Source: an uncultured Lachnospiraceae bacterium | GTDB lineage: Bacteria; Bacillota; Clostridia; Lachnospirales; Lachnospiraceae | DNA length: 64,000 nucleotides | Reading direction: 5' to 3' | NCBI GenBank assembly: GCA_910586205.1 | Contig: CAJUGD010000009.1 | Location: forward strand, 57,648 to 121,647 | Shown: in pieces, positions 24,914-33,697 of the stretch | Layout: the number at the start of each line of letters is the position of its first letter | Position numbering within the stretch: the stretch's first letter is position 1 | Made by a program: the position numbers and the translations under genes | Notes under the pieces: generated by a model | What the model was told of the DNA's origin: nothing | Databases searched by the model: none | What the model saw: only the letters and a program-made list of their open reading frames with translations

Positions 24914-25381
24914 ATGGAAATTGAACGAAAATGGAAAATCGAAAAGCTGCCTGACGGATATGACGCCTTTCCCTTTTTTATCATCGAACAGGCGTATCTG
25001 TGTACGGAACCGGTAGTTCGCATCCGCAGACAGGATCAGGACTATTTTCTGACCTACAAATCCAAAGGGCTTTTAGAACGGGAAGAATACAATCTGCCTC
25101 TGACCCAGAAAGCCTACCAGCATCTGTTAAAAAAAGCTGACGGAATCATTCTCACCAAAAAACGATACCGGATTCCCCTGCCGTCTTTTGCAGGAAAGCC
25201 GGATCTGACCATTGAACTGGATCTGTTCTTTGGAGATTATGAAGGACTTATGTTGGCAGAAGTGGAATTTCCTACCAAAGAAGCAGCACTGTCCTTCACG
25301 CCGCCGGATTGGTTCGGAGAAGACGTGACCTTCAGCGGACAATACCAGAACAGCCGCTTAAGCCAGGGCAAAAAGCTCTGA
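24914..25381 (+). CDS. CYTH-domain protein (probable triphosphate tunnel phosphatase)
   Basis: A 155-residue single-domain CYTH protein. The metal-binding ExExK motif is at the N-terminus (EIERKWKI), with alternating charged strands lining the tunnel (RIRRQDQ, LTYKSKG, IELDLFFGDYEGLMLAEVEF). Family members hydrolyse inorganic triphosphate or nucleoside triphosphates, or make cyclic AMP; which applies here cannot be seen. It stands alone on the plus strand with its own promoter and terminator. Confidence 0.88.
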   Translation: MEIERKWKIEKLPDGYDAFPFFIIEQAYLCTEPVVRIRRQDQDYFLTYKSKGLLEREEYNLPLTQKAYQHLLKKADGIILTKKRYRIPLPSFAGKPDLTIELDLFFGDYEGLMLAEVEFPTKEAALSFTPPDWFGEDVTFSGQYQNSRLSQGKKL

Positions 25382-25394
25382 AAGTCTCAGCCTT

Positions 25395-25436
25395 GGGACC
25401 GGTCAGATACAGCCTCTTAACCGGTCCCCATCTTTT
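25395..25436 (+). terminator. Terminator of the CYTH gene
   Basis: GGGACCGGT / ACCGGTCCC is a perfect 9-bp stem with a 16-base loop, followed by CATCTTTT, 13 bases after the stop codon. Confidence 0.75.
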
Positions 25437-25475
25437 CCGGCTCTTATGGATGGATGTGCTGCCATACTTTCACTG

Positions 25476-25721
25476 TCACCGGTCTAAAAGCCCCAATCCC
25501 ACCACCCCTGCCAAGAGCCCCAGCAGAGCAAGAATAATCCAATCCATCTGCTTAACACTTAAAGGAATCCTGTCATAGATCCTTTCTTTTAAAGGAAGGC
25601 TGGCTTTATATTCCTTCAAAAGCTCATTCTCCTTCCGAAGCCGTTCATTCTCCTGCTCCAGCTCAGACAGCTCCCTGTCTGTCTCTGACCTATCCTTCAC
25701 ATCTTCTTTTTCTGCTTCCAC
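25476..25721 (-). CDS. Small coiled-coil membrane protein, unknown
   Basis: I do not recognise this 81-residue protein. It starts at GTG 25721 (GAGG 7 bases upstream); longer readings run into a large palindrome and are rejected. Residues about 12-45 are a charged coiled coil (ELEQENERLRKENELL), and the C-terminus is a single hydrophobic helix (WIILALLGLLAGVVGLGLL) ending near the last residue. The topology suggests a tail-anchored membrane protein. It converges with the CYTH gene and lies downstream of mglC. Confidence 0.65.
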   Translation of the reverse strand: MEAEKEDVKDRSETDRELSELEQENERLRKENELLKEYKASLPLKERIYDRIPLSVKQMDWIILALLGLLAGVVGLGLLDR

Positions 25722-25763
25722 ACATTTTCCTCTTTTCTCTATCTTGTTCTTTCCCTGCAGCAA

Positions 25764-25860
25764 GAAGCTGCCGCAAAACGGCGCATTCTGCAATATAAGG
25801 CATCTGTATTTTAAACATCAGCCTTATATTGCAAAATCTCCGTGTTTTGCGGCAGCATCT
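25764..25860. repeat. 97-bp long inverted repeat after mglC
   Basis: The outer arms GCTGCCGCAAAAC (25767-25779) and GTTTTGCGGCAGC (25843-25855) and the inner arms TGCAATATAAGGC (25789-25801) and GCCTTATATTGCA (25821-25833) are perfect complements, giving a two-part stem interrupted by a small asymmetric internal loop. A 14-base direct repeat GCATCTGTATTTTA lies at 25800-25813 and 25855-25868, the latter reaching the mglC stop codon. No U-tract follows. Confidence 0.8.
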
Positions 25861-25865
25861 GTATT

Positions 25866-26861
25866 TTACTTCTTTGCAATATACTTTCTGATATCCAATG
25901 CAATCGCAACCACAATTACAATACCCTGGGCAATATACTGGTAGTTGGGATCAATGCCAAGGAACTGCAGGCAGGTCTTTAAAAGTTCAAACACCAGCAC
26001 ACCGATTACCACGCCGGATACCCGTCCGATACCGCCGTTTACGGATACACCGCCAATGGTACAGGCTGCAATGGCCTCCAGCTCATATCCGTTACCGGTA
26101 TTAACGCCGGCGCCGCCGGATTTTGCTCCCAGCAAAAAGCCTGCAACGGCATAAAGAGCAGCCGCTGATACATAGATAATGATTTTGGTCTTCTTAACAT
26201 TTACACCGGCAACCTCTGCCGCTGCCTCATTGCCGCCGATGGCATACATAAATTTGCCGTGGCGGGTGTAATTGTAGATAAACCACATAATCGCGCCGAT
26301 AACAATGGCTATGAGGAACAAATAGGGAAATACCCCAAACAATTTACCATTGGCAATCACCGTATAATCGGTCCGGTATCCGCCTAAAGGAACGGACTTG
26401 GTATATACTAAGTTAATTCCATAAATGATCATCTGCATACCCAGGGTTCCTATAAATGCCGGAACACTTAAGTAGGCAATTACAATGCCGTTGATCATTC
26501 CGAAAATACAGCAGATAGCCACACAGATCAGCAAAATCAGCCACACATTCAGCTCCGGGAAATTCTTAGTCAGCTCAAAACGTCCGCTGTAATCGGCTCT
26601 CTGCAGCAGGGTTCCTGCCAGACATGCGGCAAGACCCACGGAACGTCCCGCTGAAAGGTCTGTTCCCTTGGTGATCAAACAGCCGGACACACCGATGGCG
26701 ATGATAAAACGACATGCCACATTGATGGAAATGTTGCTGAAGTTACTGGGGCTGAAGAAATTCTCCTTGGTAACTCCCACAACCAAAACCATCAAAAGAA
26801 TCAGGATCACGATTCCGTTATTAATCAATACGTCTACTACATTGACTTTCTTGCTGTTCAT
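25866..26861 (-). CDS. mglC: Galactose/methyl-galactoside ABC transporter permease
   Basis: Membrane permease of the BPD_transp_2 family, 331 residues with about eight to ten hydrophobic segments. Typical motifs: ITKGTDLSAGRSVGLAACLAGTLLQR and the conserved TIGGVSVNGGIGRVSGVVIGVL. It follows mglA by 18 bases and has GGAGG before the ATG. With MglA and MglB it forms a glucose/galactose importer. Confidence 0.94.
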   Translation of the reverse strand: MNSKKVNVVDVLINNGIVILILLMVLVVGVTKENFFSPSNFSNISINVACRFIIAIGVSGCLITKGTDLSAGRSVGLAACLAGTLLQRADYSGRFELTKNFPELNVWLILLICVAICCIFGMINGIVIAYLSVPAFIGTLGMQMIIYGINLVYTKSVPLGGYRTDYTVIANGKLFGVFPYLFLIAIVIGAIMWFIYNYTRHGKFMYAIGGNEAAAEVAGVNVKKTKIIIYVSAAALYAVAGFLLGAKSGGAGVNTGNGYELEAIAACTIGGVSVNGGIGRVSGVVIGVLVFELLKTCLQFLGIDPNYQYIAQGIVIVVAIALDIRKYIAKK

Positions 26862-26879
26862 TCTCTCATCCTCCTCTTC

Positions 26880-28388
26880 CTAGAACTGGGTCGCGTAGCT
26901 CATGATACGCTCCTGGGTTGCCTCCTCACCCTGCACCTCGCCGGTAATATGGCCGTTGCACATGACCAGAATCCGGTTGGAAACGCCGATTAGCTCCGGC
27001 ATTTCTGAGGATATCATGATGATTCCTTTACCTTGCTTTGCCAGCTCGATCATGATCTGGTATATCTCATATTTGGCGCCGACGTCAATCCCTCGGGTCG
27101 GCTCATCCATGATCAGAATATCCGGGTCATTGGCCAGCCAGCGGGAGATCAATACCTTCTGCTGGTTGCCGCCGGACAAGGACTGAATCAGCGTCTTACT
27201 GTCAGGCGTCTTGATAGAAAGCTTTGCCACATTGTCCTGTACCAGTTGCTCAATCTTGCCTCTGTTAAGCTTTACACCCATCTCCAAATACTGATCAAGA
27301 GAAGAAATAGAAACATTGTCCGCAATGGAAAGACATCCAAGAATCCCTGTGCCGCGGCGATCCTCCGTGATCATGCCGATGCCTCCGCGGATCGCATCCT
27401 GGGGACGCCGGATGTTGATCTTTTGTCCCTTTATGTATACCTCGCCCTGGGTGATGTGACGCATTCCGAAAATGGCCTCCATAAGCTCTGTCCGCTGAGC
27501 GCCTACTAAGCCGCCAAAGCCTAATATTTCACCGCTGCGAAGCTGAAAGGAACAATCCTGGAAAGAACGCTCATGAATGCTGGAATATCCCTTTACTTCC
27601 AAAAGCACATCTCCTGCCGGTGTATCATTCTTCGGAGGGTAAATGTTGGTCAGTTCCCGCCCTACCATCTGCTTGACGATCTCCTCGTCTGTAATATCAT
27701 CCATGTTCCAGGATCCTACATAGGTTCCGTCACGCATAATGGTAATATCATCACAGATCGCGCGGATCTCTGCCATCTTATGGGAGATATAAACCAGGGA
27801 AACCCCTCTTGATTTTAAATCGCGGATAATGCGGAAAAGAGCCTCTACCTCATTGTCTGTGAGAGAGGAGGTGGGTTCATCTAGGATCACGACCCTTGCC
27901 TGGAGAGAAACTGCCTTGGCGATTTCCACGGACTGCATCTGAGCGATGGACATGGTTCCTAACTTAGCCTTGGGATTGTAGGGCATCTTCACATCATCCA
28001 GCCATTTTGCAGTCTCCTCGAACATCTTTTTGTGGTCCACTACCTTCAAAGGTCCGAAATTCTTCGTCGGATAGCGTCCTGCATACATGTTCTCCGCAAC
28101 CGTCCGCTCCGGTATAGGCTGCAGCTCCTGATGCACCATGGCAAGCCCTTTCTGCAGCGCTTCATCCGGATTGTGAATATCCACACGATCTCCGTCCAGA
28201 TAGACCTCCCCCTCGTCCATATGGTAAATACCGAACAGACACTTCATCAGAGTGGATTTTCCCGCACCATTCTCCCCCATCAGCGCATGAACCGTACCCG
28301 GACGGACTTTCAGGTTGATTTTGTCCAGAGCCTTTACGCCAGGAAAGCTTTTGGAAACCCCGCGCATTTCCAATCTGTACTCTGCCAT
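26880..28388 (-). CDS. mglA: Galactose/methyl-galactoside ABC transporter ATP-binding protein
   Basis: Tandem ABC ATPase of 502 residues from the ATG at 28388 (AAGGAG 8 bases upstream; an upstream reading from 28433 is unconserved). The first domain has Walker A GENGAGKST and an atypical signature MSIAQMQS; the second has a degenerate P-loop (GGLVGAQRTELME) and a canonical LSGGNQQKV, the asymmetry usual in sugar importers of this class. Walker B of the second domain is ILIMDEPTRGID. It lies between mglB and mglC. Confidence 0.95.
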   Translation of the reverse strand: MAEYRLEMRGVSKSFPGVKALDKINLKVRPGTVHALMGENGAGKSTLMKCLFGIYHMDEGEVYLDGDRVDIHNPDEALQKGLAMVHQELQPIPERTVAENMYAGRYPTKNFGPLKVVDHKKMFEETAKWLDDVKMPYNPKAKLGTMSIAQMQSVEIAKAVSLQARVVILDEPTSSLTDNEVEALFRIIRDLKSRGVSLVYISHKMAEIRAICDDITIMRDGTYVGSWNMDDITDEEIVKQMVGRELTNIYPPKNDTPAGDVLLEVKGYSSIHERSFQDCSFQLRSGEILGFGGLVGAQRTELMEAIFGMRHITQGEVYIKGQKINIRRPQDAIRGGIGMITEDRRGTGILGCLSIADNVSISSLDQYLEMGVKLNRGKIEQLVQDNVAKLSIKTPDSKTLIQSLSGGNQQKVLISRWLANDPDILIMDEPTRGIDVGAKYEIYQIMIELAKQGKGIIMISSEMPELIGVSNRILVMCNGHITGEVQGEEATQERIMSYATQF

Positions 28389-28513
28389 CCCATTCTCTCC
28401 TTTCATAAAATCGGGTGTGCCTTGCGGACACACCCGACACTTTTCTGTCTTTTTCGGCGGTTCTGATATCAGAACCGCTATGTCTTTTTGCTGCTGTCCT
28501 GACTTCTTTGTTC

Positions 28514-29659
28514 TTACTTGATCAGCTCAAGAATCTCTGCTGCATTCTCAGGAGTAACCTTTACATAGTCAACCATGTATACATTGTCAACTTCCTTGCC
28601 GTTTACAAAGTCAAGAGCCTTGTCTGCTGCTGTGTGAGCCTGGCCGAAATAATCGTTAAACACGGTACCAGTCATCTTGCCGTTCATCACGTGCTCAACA
28701 ACCTCAACCAGAGCGTCAACGCCTACCAGGTAAATGTCTTCATTGACCTTTCTGTTTGCTGCCTCGATTGCCTGCAGAGCTCCCAGTGCCATTGCGTCGT
28801 TGTTGCAGAATACAACATCGATCTTGGCGCCATGCTGAGACAGTGCATTAGCAGTGATCTCCTGGCCCTTGGTCTGATCCCAGTCACCGCGCATCTTAAC
28901 CAGTTCTTCAACCTCAACACCTGCTGCTGTCAGAGCTTCGATAGACTTCTCGGTTCTGTACTGAGCGTCTACATTCTCCGGATCACCCTGAACCATGATA
29001 TAGCGGACAACGCCGTCACCGTCTGCATCACCCTTGTTCTCCAGCTCAACGATCTCCTCACCCTGGTATGTACCGGACTGTCTTGCATCTGCGCCTACAT
29101 AGGTAGCTTTGATTCCGTCTGTTACCCATGCTTCTTCTCTCTCTGCCTCCGGCTCGCGGTTGATGTAAACAACCGGGATGCCTGCTGCGTTGCACTCCTC
29201 GGTAACGGTAGGCTCGGAAGACGCCTGAACCAAGTTGATGATCATCACGTCATAGCCCTGGGTGATAAAGTTACGGATCTGGTTCATCTGCTCGCCCTGA
29301 TCGTTCTTGCCATCCATAACGGAAATGTTCTCAGCCTTCAGACCGCATTCTTCAACCAGATATCTCTGCAGTTCTTCCCGGTAAAGGGTCATGAAGTTGT
29401 CTGCAAACTGATAGATGGAGATGCCGACCTTGATCTCGGACGGATCCTTGCCCTCCACGGCTGCTGCTGCGTCGGCCGCTGTGGTCTCTGCTTCTGCCGC
29501 CGCGTCGGCTGCTGTGGTCTCTGCTTCTGCTGCTGCCGCAGTAGTGGTCTCCGCCGGAGCTGCTGTGGTCTCTGCTGACCCGCCGCCTCCGCAGCCAGCC
29601 AGTGACATTGCCATGCAGGACGCCATTGCCAGTGCCATAACTTTCTTTGTCAATCTCAT
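28514..29659 (-). CDS. mglB: Galactose/glucose-binding lipoprotein
   Basis: Extracellular sugar receptor, 381 residues. The lipobox is LAGC (Cys23). An Ala/Glu/Thr linker follows that contains a tandem repeat (AETTAADAAA twice), then a Peripl_BP_4 domain from about residue 75 (IKVGISIYQFADNFM). The Ca-binding loop DADGDGVVRY is typical of GGBP. The downstream order is mglA-mglC; upstream stand two further binding proteins and a YesMN pair. A promoter with a palindrome lies 70 to 100 bases upstream. Confidence 0.93.
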   Translation of the reverse strand: MRLTKKVMALAMASCMAMSLAGCGGGGSAETTAAPAETTTAAAAEAETTAADAAAEAETTAADAAAAVEGKDPSEIKVGISIYQFADNFMTLYREELQRYLVEECGLKAENISVMDGKNDQGEQMNQIRNFITQGYDVMIINLVQASSEPTVTEECNAAGIPVVYINREPEAEREEAWVTDGIKATYVGADARQSGTYQGEEIVELENKGDADGDGVVRYIMVQGDPENVDAQYRTEKSIEALTAAGVEVEELVKMRGDWDQTKGQEITANALSQHGAKIDVVFCNNDAMALGALQAIEAANRKVNEDIYLVGVDALVEVVEHVMNGKMTGTVFNDYFGQAHTAADKALDFVNGKEVDNVYMVDYVKVTPENAAEILELIK

Positions 29660-29728
29660 ATCGTGAATCCTCCCTCATATGGATTTGTATTTGCTGGTTT
29701 TAGCAATATTGCATTACCAGCAAAATAT

Positions 29729-29760
29729 ATTATAACGGGTTTTTATGGATTTTTCCATAA
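29729..29760 (-). promoter_or_regulatory. mglB promoter overlapped by an 18-bp palindrome
   Basis: Minus-strand TGGAAA (29752-29757) and TATAAT (29729-29734) with 17-base spacing. The sequence TTATGGA-N4-TCCATAA (29743-29760) is a perfect 7-bp-arm palindrome covering the -35 element, a plausible operator. The gap 29660-29856 otherwise shows only poly-T runs. Confidence 0.55.
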
Positions 29761-29856
29761 GTTTTTTTTCGTTTTTTTATTATTTTTTTCGTTTTTTCCA
29801 CATATTTCCTAAAATTTTCCTGCAAAGCTGCCATGTCAGAGCAAAATACACACTTT

Positions 29857-30873
29857 TTATGGCTGAACCACGATTTTCTGAGGGGACCAGTAATATTTCC
29901 CTTCTTCCAAAGAAAGCTCTCCGGGCGCTGCCTGCCCCAGCGCTTTGGCGGCGGCAATCGAAAAGATGGCTCCCGCATACTGCTCCTTATCTGATGACAC
30001 CGTACCCAAAAGCTTTCCTGCGCGGACTGCCTCCAGCCCTGGTGTGGTAGCGTCTATTCCCACCAGATTGATGCCCTGTACCTGTGCCCGATCCAGAGCG
30101 TCAATGGCTCCTAAAGCCATATCATCGTTATTGCAGACCACCAGCTCAATCGTATCCGGATACTGTTCCAGCCACTGCTCCATTAAAGCGGACGCCTGGC
30201 TCCGCTCCCAGTTGGCAATCCCGCCGGTAATCTTCTCAATAGGCACTCCGCCGTCCTTTAACGTCCGGATAGACCACTCGGTGCGGATAAGGGAATCCTG
30301 ATGGCTGCTCTCCCCCTCCAAAAGCACATAGCTGACCACCCCGTCTCCGTTTAAGTCCAGGCTTTTCGGATCCTTTTGGTACTGCTCCACCACAATGCTT
30401 CCCTGAAGCACTGCCGACTCCCTGGCCACAGCCCCCACATAGTAAATCTGATCCCACCGGTCCATATCTTCCTCCACCGGCTGCCGGTTAAAAAACACCA
30501 CCGGGATTTCTGCCGCCATGGCTTTGTCAATCATAGCGGAAGCTGCCGTCCTGTCCACCGGATTGATGCACATCACATCACATCCCAGAGAGATAAAACG
30601 CTCCACCTGATTATTCTGTGTATTCTGGCTGCCTTTGGCATCCTGAATGTCCAAGGTTACCTTAACTCCGTTCTCCTGTTCATACTCCTTGGCACAATTT
30701 TCCAACTCGCCCCGGATATTGTTGATAAAGGTATCGTCTCCCCGATACAGACTTACCCCGATCCGAATGGATTTTTTCTCCCCTTCGCCCTCTGTCCTCT
30801 GGCACCCGGCCAGCAAAGCCGCCGCACCGATCCAGATCAAAAACCATATTGCCGTTCTGCACATTCTTTTCAT
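29857..30873 (-). CDS. Second galactose-type sugar-binding lipoprotein
   Basis: A 338-residue Peripl_BP_4 protein from the ATG at 30873 (GGGGGAG upstream). The signal peptide ends in the lipobox LAGC. The domain begins IRIGVSLYRGDDTF and carries the Ca loop DLNGDGVVSYV as in GGBP, and VVCNNDDMALGAI. It resembles MglB, but lacks the long acidic linker and is encoded with the kinase and regulator rather than with MglAC. It could be an alternative receptor for the transporter or the ligand-presenting partner of the sensor kinase. Confidence 0.85.
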   Translation of the reverse strand: MKRMCRTAIWFLIWIGAAALLAGCQRTEGEGEKKSIRIGVSLYRGDDTFINNIRGELENCAKEYEQENGVKVTLDIQDAKGSQNTQNNQVERFISLGCDVMCINPVDRTAASAMIDKAMAAEIPVVFFNRQPVEEDMDRWDQIYYVGAVARESAVLQGSIVVEQYQKDPKSLDLNGDGVVSYVLLEGESSHQDSLIRTEWSIRTLKDGGVPIEKITGGIANWERSQASALMEQWLEQYPDTIELVVCNNDDMALGAIDALDRAQVQGINLVGIDATTPGLEAVRAGKLLGTVSSDKEQYAGAIFSIAAAKALGQAAPGELSLEEGKYYWSPQKIVVQP

Positions 30874-30884
30874 ACGACTCCCCC

Positions 30885-31862
30885 TCACTCAATGGGAAAC
30901 AGCATCTTTTCATACTCCACATTCCGCAGATCTTCCCTGCGGATATACCGGCTCTCCAGCTTCTGTGTATCCTCCGCAATCCGGTTTTCTGCCAGTTCCA
31001 CTGCCATCTTTACACTTAAATACCCGGCAGAAAAATCATCGGTTATGCAAAGCCCCTGGATCACTCCTCTGTCCAGATAATTTAAAAGCCTCACTGTGTT
31101 TCCCCTGCCATATAAACCGCCAATCTGCCAATCATCTCCCGCCTCAGAAATTGCCTGGGCTGTCTCTGTCAAGCCGGCCGGATCCAGCACAATGATCACG
31201 GCATGCTCCCCTTCCTTTACGGCAATCTGCCCTGCAGCGTGGCGCAGCTTGTCTTTCCCGCTGCTCTCATGCATCACAACCGCACATCCTGCCTGCTCCA
31301 GCTCACTTAAAATCCCGTCCCCAAACCGGATGCTGACCTCATCCGGATCCTGTTCTCGAAACAAATGCACCTGCTTATTCACGGTCTGCTCTCTTAAAAT
31401 CTGTTTCCCCAGCTCCCTCCCCATCTCCTCATAATCAAATCCTATCGTCTCCACAATCCCGTCTCCCCCGGGGACTGTCTCGGAATTTAACAAGACAAGA
31501 GGTACATTGATCCGTTTATCCTCCTGTAATCCAAAAATCTGTTCCCCGTTTGCAGGTGATACAATCAAAACCTTACAGCCGTCCTGCTGCTCCCGAAGCA
31601 TCAGCTCTCTTTGCTGTTCCCCGCTTCCCTTATCATATAAGGTAATAAAGCTCACATCTGCATGAAGCTCAATGGCCGCCCGATCCATTCCTTTTCTGAA
31701 ATTTACATAGTTCTCATCCGAAGCATCCTCAATAATCACAGAAATCTTATAGATCTGGGTTTTCTTTTCTTTGATGATCAGATCCGTGGAGGACAGCAAA
31801 AACAAGAGAAGCAGCACGATTCCGTAAAGAATCCAAAGCATTTTTTCTTTTCTGGTCATCAT
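30885..31862 (-). CDS. Membrane-anchored periplasmic-binding-like protein (putative sensor accessory)
   Basis: A 325-residue substrate-binding fold of the Peripl_BP_4 type with an uncleaved-looking N-terminal hydrophobic anchor (residues about 9-24) and no lipobox Cys. The domain begins YKISVIIEDASDENYVNFRKG, and the hinge region contains VVLDP- and GLYGRGN-like segments. Its start overlaps the kinase stop by 4 bases and its stop overlaps the region before the next gene, so kinase, this gene and the second lipoprotein are tightly coupled. Inferred role: sugar-sensing partner for the YesM-like kinase. The ligand is unknown. Confidence 0.78.
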   Translation of the reverse strand: MMTRKEKMLWILYGIVLLLLFLLSSTDLIIKEKKTQIYKISVIIEDASDENYVNFRKGMDRAAIELHADVSFITLYDKGSGEQQRELMLREQQDGCKVLIVSPANGEQIFGLQEDKRINVPLVLLNSETVPGGDGIVETIGFDYEEMGRELGKQILREQTVNKQVHLFREQDPDEVSIRFGDGILSELEQAGCAVVMHESSGKDKLRHAAGQIAVKEGEHAVIIVLDPAGLTETAQAISEAGDDWQIGGLYGRGNTVRLLNYLDRGVIQGLCITDDFSAGYLSVKMAVELAENRIAEDTQKLESRYIRREDLRNVEYEKMLFPIE

Positions 31863-33658
31863 GGTTTTTCCTCTCCCTCTGCCAGACTGTCAAAAGGAAG
31901 TGCAGGCAGGCAAATCTCCACAGCCGTTCCCTCATCAGGCTCTGACCGGATAAAGAGTCCATATTCCTCCCCAAAATAAAGCCGGATCCGCTCATTGACA
32001 TTTTTCACCCCAATCCCGGATCCGCGGCGGGAAGAACTATGTTTTTTCTCCGTGAGAAGCCCCTGTACCTGCTCCTTCGTCATGCCCAGCCCATTATCCT
32101 CAATGATAAACCGAAGCCTTTCCTCCTGTATGAATACTTTGATCAAAATCTCCCCATCCCCATCCATAAATTCCATTCCATGATAAATGGCATTTTCTAC
32201 CAAAGGCTGCAGCATCAGTTTTAAGGACGCCAGAGAAAGAACCTCCTGCTCTGCCTGAATATCATAAGTAAATTTATTTTTAAAGCGCATCTGCTGGATC
32301 ATCAGATAGCTGCGCACATGCTCTAGCTCATCCTTTACCGGAATAATGCTTTTCCCCCTGCTTAAGCTGATTCTAAAGAAACGGGCCAGGGCCGTCACCA
32401 CCTTCACCGCTTCCTGCTTCTGCTCGTTTTCAATCATCCATACAATAATATCCAGCGTATTATACAGAAAATGAGGATTAATCTGAGACTGGAGCGTGTC
32501 AAATTCACTTTTTCTCTTGGACTCATGCTCCGCCACAATGTCTTCCATCAGAGCCTGGATCCTTTTCGCCATATCCCCGATTGACCGGCCTAAATGCTGA
32601 ATCTCATAGGAACCTCCCTGATAAACCTCTGTATCCAACGCGCCCTCCTCTAAAGCATTCACCGACTTTTCCAGTTCTTCTATGGGGGCTGTGATCCGAG
32701 ATGAAATATAAGAATTAATGAGCGCCAGAAGAAACAAAAAAAATGCAATCACAAACACCATAAACAGACGGGTCTTTAAATTGTTGAGGGAAAATCCCTG
32801 CTTCGGCGTCACCCCCACAAGCTTCCATCCCGTATATCCTACGGATTTCACCACCACATCCCGCTGTTTTCCCCGATATTTTTCCTGATAATCGCCGTCC
32901 CGGTAGCTCTTAACTGCCAAGGTGTTTTCCTGCTCTAATCCTGCGTCGATAAGCTGTATTTTCGGATGGTATATCAGCTCCCCGCCGCTGCTGGCCAGAT
33001 ACAAATATCCCTGATTTCCCATAGCCACATTATCAAGAAGCTGCTGCAGGCTTCCATAAGCAATGTCAATCAAAAGCACCCCCTGGTCCGTGGAGGTTCC
33101 CTGAGTAATCTCCACGGCCCGTGACAGAGAAATCACCCACCGGTACTGGTTCTCACTGTTATCAAAAATATACTGGACATGGGGCATAGAAAAATGCAGA
33201 TTCTCCGGACGGTTTAAAGTATCCCTGAACCACTTTTCCTCTGTCACATCCATCCCCGTCTTCAGCCTGGCAGCAGGCACTGCCGACAAAAGCTCTCCTT
33301 TTTTAGACAGCAAAGCAATATTTGCCACCGAATCCTTATTATTGTCATACAGCAGCGTAATTTCGCTGTTTACCGTATCCCCTTCCTCCGAAAGATCCGC
33401 ATTCTTAATCACACCATAATAAAGGGAATCCGAAAGCTTCATGAGCGTCCTTAAATAAGAATCCACCGACAGATTGATCCGGCTGAGCGCCGCCTGATTC
33501 TCCTCCCGGATCGTTGCCGTAAGCTGCCCGGACAGCCTTCCGTACAAAGACACCCCAATCAGAAGAATCATCACCAGAGCGCTGACGGTAAAATAAATAA
33601 AAATCGTATTACGGATACTGGTTTTCTGAAAAAAATCCGGTTTCACCGTTTTCTCCAT
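31859..33658 (-). CDS. YesM-type sensor histidine kinase
   Basis: Membrane sensor kinase of 599 residues from ATG 33658 (AGGAGGAG upstream). The first transmembrane helix is at about 20-40, followed by an extracellular Cache-like domain (about 45-285), a second helix (about 295-315), a HAMP region, then the His_kinase domain with the phospho-acceptor His in QSQINPHFLYNTLD and an ATPase domain (NAIYHGMEF, DNGLGM). It sits 15 to 40 bases after the response regulator and is coupled to the two binding proteins. Such kinases commonly control sugar import. Confidence 0.92.
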   Translation of the reverse strand: MEKTVKPDFFQKTSIRNTIFIYFTVSALVMILLIGVSLYGRLSGQLTATIREENQAALSRINLSVDSYLRTLMKLSDSLYYGVIKNADLSEEGDTVNSEITLLYDNNKDSVANIALLSKKGELLSAVPAARLKTGMDVTEEKWFRDTLNRPENLHFSMPHVQYIFDNSENQYRWVISLSRAVEITQGTSTDQGVLLIDIAYGSLQQLLDNVAMGNQGYLYLASSGGELIYHPKIQLIDAGLEQENTLAVKSYRDGDYQEKYRGKQRDVVVKSVGYTGWKLVGVTPKQGFSLNNLKTRLFMVFVIAFFLFLLALINSYISSRITAPIEELEKSVNALEEGALDTEVYQGGSYEIQHLGRSIGDMAKRIQALMEDIVAEHESKRKSEFDTLQSQINPHFLYNTLDIIVWMIENEQKQEAVKVVTALARFFRISLSRGKSIIPVKDELEHVRSYLMIQQMRFKNKFTYDIQAEQEVLSLASLKLMLQPLVENAIYHGMEFMDGDGEILIKVFIQEERLRFIIEDNGLGMTKEQVQGLLTEKKHSSSRRGSGIGVKNVNERIRLYFGEEYGLFIRSEPDEGTAVEICLPALPFDSLAEGEEKP

Positions 33659-33697
33659 AAACTCCTCCTGCTCTTTAAACAATCAATCCCAAACTCT

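Noticed and set aside
28415..29578. Long plus-strand frame opposite mglB
   Set aside because: Mirror of the biased mglB coding strand; Cys/Leu-rich with no domain and no start signal.
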